Shown: piece after piece, positions 17,883 through 26,790 of the stretch
Numbering within the stretch: position 1 is the stretch's first letter
Layout: each line of letters begins with the position of its first letter
Source: Flagellimonas_B algarum
GTDB lineage: Bacteria; Bacteroidota; Bacteroidia; Flavobacteriales; Flavobacteriaceae
Reading direction: 5' to 3'
NCBI RefSeq assembly: GCF_040513375.1
Contig: NZ_JBEVTG010000001.1
Span: 1 to 64,000 of the forward strand
DNA: 64,000 nucleotides
Program-made: the position numbers and the translations under genes
The notes under the pieces: model-generated
What the model was told of the DNA's origin: nothing
The model's input: only the letters and a program-made list of their open reading frames with translations
The model's database searches: none

Positions 17883-18269
17883 ATGATCACACAAGTTACC
17901 AAAGGAATCAAAGTATCGGTGCAGACCAGTTTTGAAGGCACCTTCTTCAAGAACTACAAAATGCACTATGCCTTCGGCTATACCATTACCATTGAAAACC
18001 AATGCAAAGAACCCATGCAGCTCACCTTGAGGCATTGGGATATTTTCGATTCGTTGAAAGAGATGGAGACTATTGATGGTGAAGGTGTGATCGGCAAGAA
18101 ACCGGTCATCAAACCGGGCAAATCACACACCTACAGTTCAGGGGCCCTCTTGGCCTCACCCATTGGTGCGATGAAAGGACATTACGAGATGGTCAATTTG
18201 GTATCCTCCGAAGAGTTCGTCGTCGAAGTACCGACCTTCAAGTTCGCCGCTCCTTTCGCGCAGAACTAA
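17883..18269 (+). CDS. apaG: ApaG domain protein
   Basis: 128 residues that match ApaG over the full length: TKGIKVSVQTSFEG at the start, FGYTITIENQ, LRHWDIFDS, GVIGKKPVIKPG and GAMKGHYEMV. ApaG is a small fibronectin-III-like fold linked in enterobacteria to Co2+/Mg2+ phenotypes and Ap4A; its molecular role is not settled. It begins one base after the DUF3667 stop and so is likely co-translated. Confidence 0.93.
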   Translation: MITQVTKGIKVSVQTSFEGTFFKNYKMHYAFGYTITIENQCKEPMQLTLRHWDIFDSLKEMETIDGEGVIGKKPVIKPGKSHTYSSGALLASPIGAMKGHYEMVNLVSSEEFVVEVPTFKFAAPFAQN

Positions 18270-18306
18270 ACCTGGGCACATCCTTTAAATTCGAAAACGG
18301 TTTCGT

Positions 18307-18314
18307 TACCTTTG
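18307..18314 (+). promoter_or_regulatory. -7 promoter element TACCTTTG for pruA
   Basis: TACCTTTG is an exact TAnnTTTG match 31 bases before the ATG at 18346, in the gap between apaG and pruA. Confidence 0.55.
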
Positions 18315-18345
18315 CCGAAATTCTAATCTTAATAAAATTTCGACC

Positions 18346-19974
18346 ATGGGTAAAGGTTTTTTTCATGTTCCTACAGCGATCAATGAACCCGTAAAAAGTT
18401 ATGCACCCGGCACCCCGGAAAGGGAAGCCGTACTGCACCAATACAAAGCCTATTTCAACGGTGAGGTAGAGGTACCGCTCTATATCGGATCGGAAGCCGT
18501 CAAGACCGGCGCGACCAAGCCGATGTCACCCCCGCACGACCATCAACATGTGGTCGGCACCTATCATACCGCAGACAAAGCCTTGACTGAAAAAGCGATT
18601 GCGAATTGCTTGGAAGCCCGAACCGCATGGGCCGATTTGACCTGGGAACAGCGTGCGGCGATATTTTTGAAGGCAGCCGAATTGATCGCAGGGCCTTACC
18701 GTGCGAAAATCAATGCCGCTACGATGATCGCCCAATCAAAAACCATTCACCAAGCCGAAATCGATGCCGCCTGTGAGTTCATTGATTTTTTGCGTTTTAA
18801 CGTAGAATTCATGAGCCAGATCTATGAAGAACAACCGGATTCGGCCGAAGGTATTTGGAACCGGGTCGAATACCGCCCCCTTGAAGGTTTCGTATACGCC
18901 ATTACCCCCTTTAATTTTACCGCCATCGCAGGAAACCTTCCGGCAAGTGCGGCGATGATGGGCAACGTCGTACTGTGGAAACCCAGTGACAGTCAAGTGT
19001 TTTCAGCCAAAGTCATCATGGATGTTTTTAAAGAGGCCGGATTGCCCGATGGCGTAATCAATATGGTCATGGGTGACCCCGTGATGATTACGGAAACCGT
19101 ATTATCAAGTCCTGACTTTTCCGGACTCCACTTTACCGGATCCACCCATGTATTCAAGGAACTTTGGAAACAGATCGGAACCAACATCCACACCTACAAA
19201 ACCTACCCAAGGATCGTGGGCGAAACCGGCGGTAAGGATTTTATCATTGCCCACCCCTCCGCAAAACCACAACAAGTCGCAACAGCCATAACCCGCGGAG
19301 CTTTCGAATTCCAAGGGCAGAAATGTAGTGCGGCTTCAAGGGTGTACCTCCCAAAATCGACTGCCGATACGATTTTACAAGCCGTCAAAAAAGATGTTGA
19401 GAGCTTCAACAAGCCGGGATCCCCTGAAGACATGTCGAATTTCATCACGGCCGTGATACACGAAGGCTCTTTTGATAAATTGGCCAGCTATATCGATGGG
19501 GCAAAAGCCGATGCAAACGCTGAAATCGTCGTTGGTGGCGGTTATGATAAATCAAAAGGCTATTTCATCGAACCTACGGTCATCTTGGCCAAAGATCCGA
19601 AGTATACCACCATGTGTACCGAACTCTTCGGCCCTGTAGTCACCGTCTATGTCTATGAAGATGCCGATTGGAGCCAAACTTTGGAGTTGGTCGACGGCAC
19701 ATCGGAGTACGCCTTGACCGGTGCGGTTTTGGCCACTGACCGCTATGCGATCGATGAAGCCACCAAAGCCTTGCAGAACTGCGCAGGTAACTTCTACATC
19801 AATGACAAACCGACCGGGGCCGTTGTCGGCCAGCAGCCTTTTGGAGGTGCACGGGCATCTGGAACCAACGACAAAGCCGGATCGGCGCAAAACCTCTTGC
19901 GTTGGGTTTCACCACGATTGATCAAAGAAACCTTCGTAACCCCTGAAGACTATCGATATCCATTTTTAGGGTAA
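18346..19974 (+). CDS. pruA: L-glutamate gamma-semialdehyde (P5C) dehydrogenase
   Basis: NAD-dependent oxidation of glutamate semialdehyde (in balance with pyrroline-5-carboxylate) to glutamate, the last step of proline catabolism. The 542-residue single-domain enzyme matches the stand-alone PruA group rather than the fused PutA. The ALDH core is intact: PFNFTAIAGNL, VGETGGKDF, the nucleophile in GQKCSAASR and the late ELFGPVVTVYVY. It has its own promoter and terminator. A predicted route making L-proline from 3-hydroxyproline lies 5 kb downstream, so the two may feed one path, given a proline dehydrogenase elsewhere. Confidence 0.95.
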   Translation: MGKGFFHVPTAINEPVKSYAPGTPEREAVLHQYKAYFNGEVEVPLYIGSEAVKTGATKPMSPPHDHQHVVGTYHTADKALTEKAIANCLEARTAWADLTWEQRAAIFLKAAELIAGPYRAKINAATMIAQSKTIHQAEIDAACEFIDFLRFNVEFMSQIYEEQPDSAEGIWNRVEYRPLEGFVYAITPFNFTAIAGNLPASAAMMGNVVLWKPSDSQVFSAKVIMDVFKEAGLPDGVINMVMGDPVMITETVLSSPDFSGLHFTGSTHVFKELWKQIGTNIHTYKTYPRIVGETGGKDFIIAHPSAKPQQVATAITRGAFEFQGQKCSAASRVYLPKSTADTILQAVKKDVESFNKPGSPEDMSNFITAVIHEGSFDKLASYIDGAKADANAEIVVGGGYDKSKGYFIEPTVILAKDPKYTTMCTELFGPVVTVYVYEDADWSQTLELVDGTSEYALTGAVLATDRYAIDEATKALQNCAGNFYINDKPTGAVVGQQPFGGARASGTNDKAGSAQNLLRWVSPRLIKETFVTPEDYRYPFLG

Positions 19975-19986
19975 GCATATGAAAGC

Positions 19987-20023
19987 ACGACCTTGAGCAT
20001 CATCGTTCAAGGTCGTTTTTTTT
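19987..20023 (+). terminator. Intrinsic terminator after pruA
   Basis: A perfect 10-base stem (19987-19996 with 20007-20016) closes a 10-base loop and is followed by eight T residues. Confidence 0.88.
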
Positions 20024-20075
20024 CACTTGATGTAAGCAATGGAAGAGAAAGTCGTCTTAGGCAATAAAGCCTATT

Positions 20076-20948
20076 TTGGACCATAAAAACGTCTTCTTAG
20101 CATTGCTGATAGTGGGTTGCCTTTCGGCCTGCAAACTTGCCGATCTTCGAACCCCAGACCTTGCCGACCTTGAAAGGGACCGAGACCCGAAGGCCCTCGC
20201 GATACTCAATGAAGCCCTGACCCAACCCTATTATGAACAATTGGCCGCATCGACGGTCTATACCGTCTGGGCCAAGGATAATTGGCGTAGCTACTTGGCG
20301 TGGTCAAACCCCCTTCCAAAAGACAACAAAGCCATGGAACTTCGCTATCGCACCCGGTCATTCGACGGACAATTGCGGTACACCGAATCGCGACGGAATC
20401 GAACCTACGGCGTACAATCGCACAAAGCGTATCGTTTTGAAAACGAGGGTGCCGCCCGCTTCAAAAACCGTCCAAAATTGGTCTTTGGCCTGACCGCAAT
20501 CCAATATTTCTTTGAACTCCCCATACGTTTGCGCAACGCACCGATTTTAAAATACGCGGGCAGTACGGAATTCGAAGGACGCCGTTATGAACTGGTTTTG
20601 GCCAGCTGGAAGCAGCTTGCCCCCCATCCGGAAAATGACCAATACTTGCTGTACTTCGATAGCGAAACCAAGGTGCTACGGTTTGCCAACTTTACGATCA
20701 GGGACCTCAAATTCCCCGTTCCAAAAAGCCAATACGGTTCGATACGGTTCGAAAGCTTCCATAAGGATGCGACAGGCACTACCTATCCCCGCGAATTGAT
20801 CATCCAATCAAACCACTTAAAAAAAACGAGCCGGTGGATCCATAAAATAGCGATCGATAGTATGGCCTTTGACAATTTCGACCCCGGATTGTTGCGTCCC
20901 GACCCTTCACTCCCTTGGTACGGGGATTCAAAAGCGGGCCTCGATTGA
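20076..20948 (+). CDS. Uncharacterised lipoprotein, TTG start
   Basis: 290 residues opening with a short lipoprotein signal, LLIVGCLSACKLAD, with the acylated cysteine near residue 19. No ATG is available before the signal; TTG at 20076 (or the ATT just before it) must be the start. The body is rich in Arg, Tyr and Trp and beta-strand patterns (QLRYTESRRNRTYGVQSHKAY, RRYELVLASWKQL), with no motif I recognise. It resembles periplasmic or outer-membrane-anchored beta proteins of unknown function. It is flanked by the pruA terminator and a DinB gene. Confidence 0.7.
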   Translation: MDHKNVFLALLIVGCLSACKLADLRTPDLADLERDRDPKALAILNEALTQPYYEQLAASTVYTVWAKDNWRSYLAWSNPLPKDNKAMELRYRTRSFDGQLRYTESRRNRTYGVQSHKAYRFENEGAARFKNRPKLVFGLTAIQYFFELPIRLRNAPILKYAGSTEFEGRRYELVLASWKQLAPHPENDQYLLYFDSETKVLRFANFTIRDLKFPVPKSQYGSIRFESFHKDATGTTYPRELIIQSNHLKKTSRWIHKIAIDSMAFDNFDPGLLRPDPSLPWYGDSKAGLD

Positions 20949-21050
20949 TTCGCCGAATTTCCCTTCAAAAAAAGACAGCTTCAATACGATTAATCCCTAT
21001 TTTTGGGTAGTTCGCTGAAAATCAGTGACACGCAATCTAACACAATCACA

Positions 21051-21569
21051 ATGAAAAAATTTGCAGTGCTTGTTCTAACCATGGTCACTAGTGGTCTTCT
21101 CGCCCAAGACGCTATGGTTCAGAATACGATTAAAGGAATTTTGACCCAAAATCAAGGTCAAGTCATTCAATTGGCTGAAGCCTTTTCAGAAGACCAATAC
21201 GATTGGCGGCCCTCAGACGGGGTCAACTCGGTCGGTGAAGCCTTATTGCACGTTGCGGGAGGCAATTACTTTTTGGCATCCAAAATGGGGTTCCCGCCAC
21301 CTGAAGATGTCGATATGATGGCCTTGGGAAAAATTACCGGCAAGGAGAATATCATCGCTGCCTTGAAGAAATCAAATGCCTTCGTTTTGGAAAAAATCGA
21401 TATGGTCGAAACCGCAAAGCTAGGGGATGAAGTCGATTTCGGTTTTGCTAAAATGAACATGCTCGGCGGATTACTCGCCATGATGGAACACAATGGCGAA
21501 CACAAAGGCCAATTGATCGCCTATGCGCGTTCGAACGGCGTGGTACCGCCTTGGAGCCAACAACAATAA
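21051..21569 (+). CDS. Exported DinB family protein
   Basis: 172 residues beginning MKKFAVLVLTMVTSGLLAQ, a clear signal peptide. The mature part is a DinB four-helix bundle with the usual metal-binding histidine positions: LLHVAGGN near residue 66 and MEHNGEHKGQL near residue 148. DinB proteins bind a divalent metal and include thiol-dependent transferases, but most bacterial members, including exported ones like this, have no assigned reaction. The ATG at 21051 is chosen because the signal peptide starts there. A terminator follows 4 bases after the stop. Confidence 0.83.
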   Translation: MKKFAVLVLTMVTSGLLAQDAMVQNTIKGILTQNQGQVIQLAEAFSEDQYDWRPSDGVNSVGEALLHVAGGNYFLASKMGFPPPEDVDMMALGKITGKENIIAALKKSNAFVLEKIDMVETAKLGDEVDFGFAKMNMLGGLLAMMEHNGEHKGQLIAYARSNGVVPPWSQQQ

Positions 21570-21573
21570 TCGC

Positions 21574-21598
21574 AAAAGCCCCGTTTGGGGCTTTTTTT
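21574..21598 (+). terminator. Intrinsic terminator after the DinB gene
   Basis: A 9-base stem (21574-21582 with 21587-21595) closes loop GTTT and is followed by T residues. It separates the convergent DinB and rsmG genes. Confidence 0.85.
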
Positions 21599-21620
21599 AT
21601 GTCTTAAGGGAGCTGGCCCA

Positions 21621-22244
21621 CTATTGGGTGAGATATACCACTTTCTTCGTCTCGAAAAAATCTTCCTTGAAAAAGTCCTTTAGATCAAAAATCTCCGCTT
21701 CGGGGAAGTTGGCAAGCTCCTCGGTCAAATCCCCTCCTTTCAAGTACAGAATACCGTTTTTACGTTCGTGAAGCGAGCGTTTTTTGAGTTTTCCGTCGGT
21801 CCAGTGCACAAAGGTCGGCATGGCGGCCACGGCCCGGCTCACGATGAAATCGAACTTTCCATGATGCGCTTCGACCCTACCGTGAAAGGTAGTAACGTTC
21901 TCAAGACCCAGTCCTTCTTTGACTTCTTCGACCACCTTTATTTTCTTACCGATGGAATCGACTAAGGTAAATCGGGTCTTTGGAAATAGGATGGCCAACG
22001 GAATACCAGGAAACCCACCACCAGTGCCTACGTCAAGCACATCCGCACCTTCATTGAACCGCTGCACCTTGGCAATGCCCAAAGAATGGAGCACATGCCT
22101 CAGGTATAGCTCTTCGATATCCTTTCTTGAAACGACATTGATCTTTTGGTTCCAATCCTGGTAGAGTCCGGCCAACCGCTCGAATTGGTTTTTTTGAACG
22201 TCGTTTAGAGTGGTAAAATATTCATAAACTAAGGCTGCATTCAT
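21621..22244 (-). CDS. rsmG: 16S rRNA (guanine-527-N7)-methyltransferase
   Basis: RsmG (GidB) methylates G527 of 16S rRNA. The 207-residue protein has normal length and motifs: WNQKINVVSRKD, LYLRHVLHSLGI, the SAM motif VLDVGTGGGFPGIPLAI and FIVSRAVAAMP. It stands alone behind its own promoter. Loss of this enzyme is known in other bacteria to give low-level streptomycin resistance. Confidence 0.96.
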   Translation of the reverse strand: MNAALVYEYFTTLNDVQKNQFERLAGLYQDWNQKINVVSRKDIEELYLRHVLHSLGIAKVQRFNEGADVLDVGTGGGFPGIPLAILFPKTRFTLVDSIGKKIKVVEEVKEGLGLENVTTFHGRVEAHHGKFDFIVSRAVAAMPTFVHWTDGKLKKRSLHERKNGILYLKGGDLTEELANFPEAEIFDLKDFFKEDFFETKKVVYLTQ

Positions 22245-22264
22245 CGACCAATTGTTAATTTGGC

Positions 22265-22293
22265 CAAAAATAATACTTTTAGGTACCTTACAA
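22265..22293 (-). promoter_or_regulatory. Promoter of rsmG: TTG - 18 bases - TATTTTTG
   Basis: On the minus strand a TTG (22291-22293) is followed after 18 bases by TATTTTTG (22265-22272), matching both parts of the Bacteroidota consensus. The start codon of rsmG lies 20 bases further on. Confidence 0.65.
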
Positions 22294-22332
22294 CCGTTTT
22301 CAAAATGGTGGCCTTCCCACTGCAGGTTTGGT

Positions 22333-22340
22333 TACCTTTG
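22333..22340 (+). promoter_or_regulatory. -7 promoter element TACCTTTG for the desaturase
   Basis: TACCTTTG lies 14 bases before the ATG at 22355. Using an earlier TTG start would place this promoter element inside the protein, which supports the ATG. Confidence 0.6.
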
Positions 22341-22354
22341 TAAAAAATAAATTT

Positions 22355-23455
22355 ATGGAAAAGGAGACCATCCGATTCTCAAGAAAAGATTCCGCCCAAT
22401 TCTTCAGAACACTCAACAAAAGGGTCAACACCTATTTTAGCGAAAATAAAATCAAAAAAACGGGGAATTGGAAACTACACCTCAAGACCATCGTCATGTT
22501 CGCGATTTTCTTGACCCCCTATTTTCTCATTCTCACTTTGGACCTCCCTTTTTGGGCCTACATGTTACTCACCATCACCATGGGTGTCGGCATGGCCGGT
22601 GTGGGCATGAACGTGATGCATGACGGCAACCACGGCTCGTATTCCAACAAAAAATGGGTAAACAAATTGATGGGAAGCAGCATCTACATCCTTGCTGGCA
22701 ATGTCTACAATTGGCAGGTACAGCACAACGTGCTACACCACACCTATACGAATATCCATGAGCATGACGAAGATATGGAAGCGGGTCGCATCCTTCGGTT
22801 CTCCAAGCATGCCGAATGGCGCAAACACCACAAGTTCCAGCATTATTATTCCATATTGCTGTATGGCCTTTTGACCTTCAACTGGGCCATTACGACTGAC
22901 TTTCAACAGATGTACCGCTATATGAAGCGCAAACTGTCTTATGGCAAATTGCCGAATCCGGTGATCAATTGGAGTACCTTGGTGGTGACCAAATTGATTT
23001 ATATCACGGTTTGGATCGTATTGCCGATGGTTTTCGTCGATGCTCCTTGGTGGCAAGTATTATTAGGGTTCTTCATCATGCACTATGTTGCCGGAGTGAT
23101 CTTGAGCGTCATCTTCCAATTGGCCCATATCGTCGATGATGCCGATACCCCGTTGCCCGATGAAAGCGGAACCATGAAAAATACCTGGGCGATCCACCAA
23201 CTGTTCACTACGGTCAATTTCGGTACCAAAAACCGGATCGTCAACTGGTTTACCGGTGGTCTGAACCATCAGGTCGAACATCATATCTTCCCGAACATCA
23301 GCCACATCCATTACACAAAAATTTCGAAAATTGTGAAACAGACGGCCAAGGAATTTAATTTGCCGTACAATGAATATAAAACTACCAGAAAAGCTATAAT
23401 TTCGCACTTCAAACACTTGAAAGAACTGGGCAAACAGCCCGTTTTGCAATACTAG
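22355..23455 (+). CDS. Membrane fatty acid (acyl-CoA) desaturase
   Basis: 366 residues from the ATG at 22355. All three histidine boxes of the integral-membrane di-iron desaturases are present: HDGNHGS, HNVLHHTYTN and HQVEHHIFPNISH. Four hydrophobic segments fit two membrane hairpins. The box pattern, with Q at the first position of the third box (QVEHH), is that of front-end or linoleoyl-CoA type desaturases (DesA3 group), but the double-bond position cannot be read. It probably adjusts membrane fluidity. The aminotransferase gene starts 13 bases later. Confidence 0.9.
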   Translation: MEKETIRFSRKDSAQFFRTLNKRVNTYFSENKIKKTGNWKLHLKTIVMFAIFLTPYFLILTLDLPFWAYMLLTITMGVGMAGVGMNVMHDGNHGSYSNKKWVNKLMGSSIYILAGNVYNWQVQHNVLHHTYTNIHEHDEDMEAGRILRFSKHAEWRKHHKFQHYYSILLYGLLTFNWAITTDFQQMYRYMKRKLSYGKLPNPVINWSTLVVTKLIYITVWIVLPMVFVDAPWWQVLLGFFIMHYVAGVILSVIFQLAHIVDDADTPLPDESGTMKNTWAIHQLFTTVNFGTKNRIVNWFTGGLNHQVEHHIFPNISHIHYTKISKIVKQTAKEFNLPYNEYKTTRKAIISHFKHLKELGKQPVLQY

Positions 23456-23468
23456 CAAACCACGACTT

Positions 23469-24662
23469 ATGGACAACCGACTTTCTGACCGCATTAATAG
23501 TTTAGTGCCTTCGGCCACCCTAGCTATGGCCGCTAAGGCCAGGGAATTACGAGCCGAGGGAAAGGACATCATCGGACTGAGTTTGGGGGAACCCGATTTC
23601 AATACTCCCGATTTCATTAAGGAAGCAGCGAAGCAGGCCGTAGACGACAATTACAACTCCTATACCCCGGTAGACGGCTATGTGGAACTTAAGGAAGCGA
23701 TCATCACCAAATTCAAACGCGATAACGGGCTCGATTACGAACCTTCACAGATCGTCGTGTCCACTGGGGCGAAACAAGCCCTGTACAATGTCGCCCAAGC
23801 TTGTTTGAACGCTGGAGACGAAGTGATCTTGCCTTGCCCGTATTGGGTTAGCTATTCGGATATCGTAAAATTGACGGGCGGGGTGCCGGTCGAAGTGGCC
23901 ACCACCTTGGAAAACGATTTCAAAATGACACCGGAACAATTGGAAGCGGCTATTACCCCAAAAACCAAAATGCTTTGGTACAGCTCGCCCTGTAACCCCA
24001 GTGGTTCGATTTATAGCAAAGAAGAATTGCGCGGACTTGCCGATGTCTTACAAAAACACCCCCAGATCATCGTGGTCAGTGACGAAATCTATGAGCACAT
24101 CAACTATGGGGGTACGCCGCACGCCTCCATGGCTTCCTTTGAAGACATGTATAACCGTACGGTGACCGTGAACGGTGTGGCCAAAGCCTTTGCCATGACC
24201 GGATGGAGGATCGGTTATATCGGCGCACCTAGTTATATCGCCAGGGCTTCGAACAAATTGCAGGGCCAAGTCACCAGTGGAGCGAATTGTATTGCACAGC
24301 GTGCCGTAATCACCGCTTTGACCGAATCCCCAGATCGCGTGCAGTATATGGTGGATGAGTTTAAAAACAGACGGCAATTGATCTTGTCGTTGCTCAACGA
24401 CATCGACGGGTTCGAATGCAATGAACCCCAAGGGGCTTTTTATGTGTTTCCAAATATTTCGGCTTTTTTCGGTAAGGAATTGAATGGGGTCACCATCAAC
24501 AATGCTTCCGATTTCTCCTTGTACCTTTTGGAACATGCCAACGTAGCCACCGTTACCGGTGATGCCTTCGGAAACGGAACGGGTATCCGAATTTCCTATG
24601 CGGCCTCTGAGGCCCAGATTACCGAAGCCATTGCGCGGATCAAAAAAGCGGTAGGCCAATAA
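23469..24662 (+). CDS. PLP-dependent aminotransferase (aspartate aminotransferase family)
   Basis: A 397-residue fold-type I aminotransferase of subgroup I-beta/gamma. The PLP lysine is in NGVAKAFAMTGWRIGYIG, the asparagine/proline motif is SPCNPSGSIYSK, and the phosphate-binding start is STGAKQAL. The C-terminal arginine that binds the substrate carboxylate is in GIRISYAAS. This pattern fits aspartate/aromatic aminotransferases such as those of thermophiles and Bacteroidota; the exact substrate is uncertain. It follows the desaturase by 13 bases and is convergent with the hydroxyproline module. Confidence 0.92.
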   Translation: MDNRLSDRINSLVPSATLAMAAKARELRAEGKDIIGLSLGEPDFNTPDFIKEAAKQAVDDNYNSYTPVDGYVELKEAIITKFKRDNGLDYEPSQIVVSTGAKQALYNVAQACLNAGDEVILPCPYWVSYSDIVKLTGGVPVEVATTLENDFKMTPEQLEAAITPKTKMLWYSSPCNPSGSIYSKEELRGLADVLQKHPQIIVVSDEIYEHINYGGTPHASMASFEDMYNRTVTVNGVAKAFAMTGWRIGYIGAPSYIARASNKLQGQVTSGANCIAQRAVITALTESPDRVQYMVDEFKNRRQLILSLLNDIDGFECNEPQGAFYVFPNISAFFGKELNGVTINNASDFSLYLLEHANVATVTGDAFGNGTGIRISYAASEAQITEAIARIKKAVGQ

Positions 24663-24663
24663 C

Positions 24664-25731
24664 TTATCGCACCAAGAAGCCGTTTTTCAGTGGGTCATTG
24701 GGGTCGATTACGAAAGTGTGGCTGCCCGTGATATAGGCCATTCCCTCTACTTTGGGAACGACCGCCTGGTAAAGACCATAGGGTAAGCGTTCGACCACAC
24801 TACCCTTAAAGGTGGACCCCGTAATACTTTCGATTTCTATCGGTTGGTCCAATTGGATCTCTTTTCGACGATCATGGATGGCCATGCGTCCTGAAACCCC
24901 GGATCCCGTTGGGCAACGGTCTACCTCGCCATCGGCGAAAATACAGACGTTTTTGCTATGCAAGCCCGCTCTGGATGCGGTATCGATGAATATGGTGCCG
25001 TAAAGAAACCCCAAGTCGGATTCAAAGGGATGATCGATGACCCTTTCGCTAGCGATGATCCCTTTTTTGATACGCATACCGACATCGATAAGCCGTGTTA
25101 CGAGATCTGGTCGGAGTTCGAGTCCCAAGGAGTTCTTCGCCAAATCGACATAGGCATAAAAAGCCCCTCCATAGGCGAGATCATAGCGGACCGTCCCCAA
25201 ACCGGGCAACTCGATTTGGGCATCCAAGGCCAGTACAAAACTCGGCACACAGTGAAAAGCCACTTTTTGTACGTTTTTTTGGGCATCGAAATCGACAAAC
25301 GAAGTGATCCGCCCGCATGGCGCATCGATAATCAAGGTATTCGTGCCTGTTTGGATCGGTTTCCAACCTAGGGTAAAGGCCAAGACCGAAATGGCGATAA
25401 TGGCATGACCGCACATGGTACTATATCCTTCATTATGCATAAAGATGATACCGAAATCAGCGGTAGCATCATTTGGTGGTACCAAGAGGCAACCGTACAT
25501 GTCGGCATGCCCCCTTGGTTCGAACATCAAGGCACGGCGTAAGGTATCGTGCTTCAAAAGACAATCGTTGCGATACTCAAGAACGTTGTTCCCTTGCAAT
25601 TCCGGAAAACCGTCCAAAATCACCCGTAAAGGCTCACCACCTGTATGGAGGTCCATGGTTTTAATTTGCAACCAATCATCAGGAAGGTCAGGTTGCCTAA
25701 AACGTTTGCTATTCAAATAGGTATTACCCAT
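24664..25731 (-). CDS. Proline racemase family; predicted trans-3-hydroxy-L-proline dehydratase
   Basis: 355 residues from the ATG at 25731. The first catalytic residue is C107 in TMCGHA. At the second site, where racemases and 4-hydroxyproline epimerases have Cys, this protein reads DRCPTGSGVS with T275. A Cys/Thr pair is the signature of trans-3-hydroxy-L-proline dehydratases (human L3HYPDH type), which make pyrroline-2-carboxylate. The start overlaps the stop of the preceding reductase-family gene by 8 bases. C273, two residues before the threonine, is unusual and leaves some room for epimerase activity. Confidence 0.82.
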   Translation of the reverse strand: MGNTYLNSKRFRQPDLPDDWLQIKTMDLHTGGEPLRVILDGFPELQGNNVLEYRNDCLLKHDTLRRALMFEPRGHADMYGCLLVPPNDATADFGIIFMHNEGYSTMCGHAIIAISVLAFTLGWKPIQTGTNTLIIDAPCGRITSFVDFDAQKNVQKVAFHCVPSFVLALDAQIELPGLGTVRYDLAYGGAFYAYVDLAKNSLGLELRPDLVTRLIDVGMRIKKGIIASERVIDHPFESDLGFLYGTIFIDTASRAGLHSKNVCIFADGEVDRCPTGSGVSGRMAIHDRRKEIQLDQPIEIESITGSTFKGSVVERLPYGLYQAVVPKVEGMAYITGSHTFVIDPNDPLKNGFLVR

Positions 25732-26686
25732 GGGTGGATTTTTGATAATAATATTGGGCCGCCACCAAATCTTCCAAGGCATGGCCGACCGATTTGAAAA
25801 CCGTTACCTCCCCATCATTGGTACGGCCTGGTTTCGCACCACTGGTCAATTCAGCCAAATCCGCTCTGATATGGGTAGCATCGATGCGGCCCTTTCGTAT
25901 TGGTATGGCGAGATCACCGGCTTCTTCGAGTGCCATCATGGAGTCGACATACACTTGCGATCCAATGATGACATCGGTATCCGATTCGCGCATATCGGGT
26001 TTATAGGCACCGACTAAATCGACATGCTGACCCGGAACCAATAGCTTACCAAAAACCAAGGGGTCTGGAGAAAGGGTGGCACAAGAAACGATATCCACCG
26101 ATGAAAGCACCGATTCGATGGTAGCTACGGCTTCAATGGAAAATGTGGCACCACCCAGCGCTTCGACAATGGCCTGTGCTTTGGAAAAATCGCGGCCCCA
26201 AACGTAGATTTGAGTCAATGGCCGTACCGAAGCATGGGCCAAAATCAGGTTTTTGGATAAGGCGCCGGTTCCGATCATCAGCAGGGAGCGGGCATCGGAT
26301 CTCGATAGAAAAGTGGAAGCCAGGGCTGAGGCTGCTGCCGTACGTTTCGCAGTGAGTACTTTGGCGTCCATAATCGCTTTCAGGGTACCGGTAGCGGCAT
26401 CCATATAGAGATAGATGCCTTGAATGGCCGGCATCCCTTTTTTGGAGTTTTCCGGGTTCACCGTAACCACCTTCACCCCAAGATCTTCACCCAAGGTCCA
26501 TGCAGGCATGAGAAGCAAGGTATTGCTGGGTGCGTCGGGGCGGTTTTTGAAATCATGATGGTGCCGAGGCGGCACTACGGCCGCACCTGTGGCAAAGGCG
26601 ACCCCGATGCGTTTTACCAATTCAGGAAAGGAGGTGTGTTCCTCCATGAACGATTTTCCGATAAATAAGGCGTCTTGGAAGTCCAA
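25724..26686 (-). CDS. Ornithine cyclodeaminase family; predicted pyrroline-2-carboxylate reductase
   Basis: 320 residues of the OCD/mu-crystallin family with TTG as the likely start (an in-frame stop precedes it and the first ATG would remove a conserved strand). VVPPRHHHDF is at the N-terminus and a Rossmann motif SLLMIGTGALSKNL near residue 135. K and R/D residues in GVKVVTVNPEN and ATHIRADLAEL match the family. Members next to a 3-hydroxyproline dehydratase reduce pyrroline-2-carboxylate to L-proline with NAD(P)H (LhpI type); the 8-base overlap with that gene supports this over ornithine deamination. Confidence 0.82.
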   Translation of the reverse strand: MDFQDALFIGKSFMEEHTSFPELVKRIGVAFATGAAVVPPRHHHDFKNRPDAPSNTLLLMPAWTLGEDLGVKVVTVNPENSKKGMPAIQGIYLYMDAATGTLKAIMDAKVLTAKRTAAASALASTFLSRSDARSLLMIGTGALSKNLILAHASVRPLTQIYVWGRDFSKAQAIVEALGGATFSIEAVATIESVLSSVDIVSCATLSPDPLVFGKLLVPGQHVDLVGAYKPDMRESDTDVIIGSQVYVDSMMALEEAGDLAIPIRKGRIDATHIRADLAELTSGAKPGRTNDGEVTVFKSVGHALEDLVAAQYYYQKSTHG

Positions 26687-26790
26687 AGCTATGATTTGAT
26701 GATCTTAACCGCTCCTAAATGTACACAGAGATTTACAGCTATCCAATCGCGGGTGAAGCTCCGGTTTTACCGACAGTGGAACGATCGTTT

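Noticed and set aside
23063..23650. 195-codon minus-strand frame spanning the desaturase-aminotransferase junction
   Set aside because: It lies opposite two intact conserved genes and shows no protein family features.
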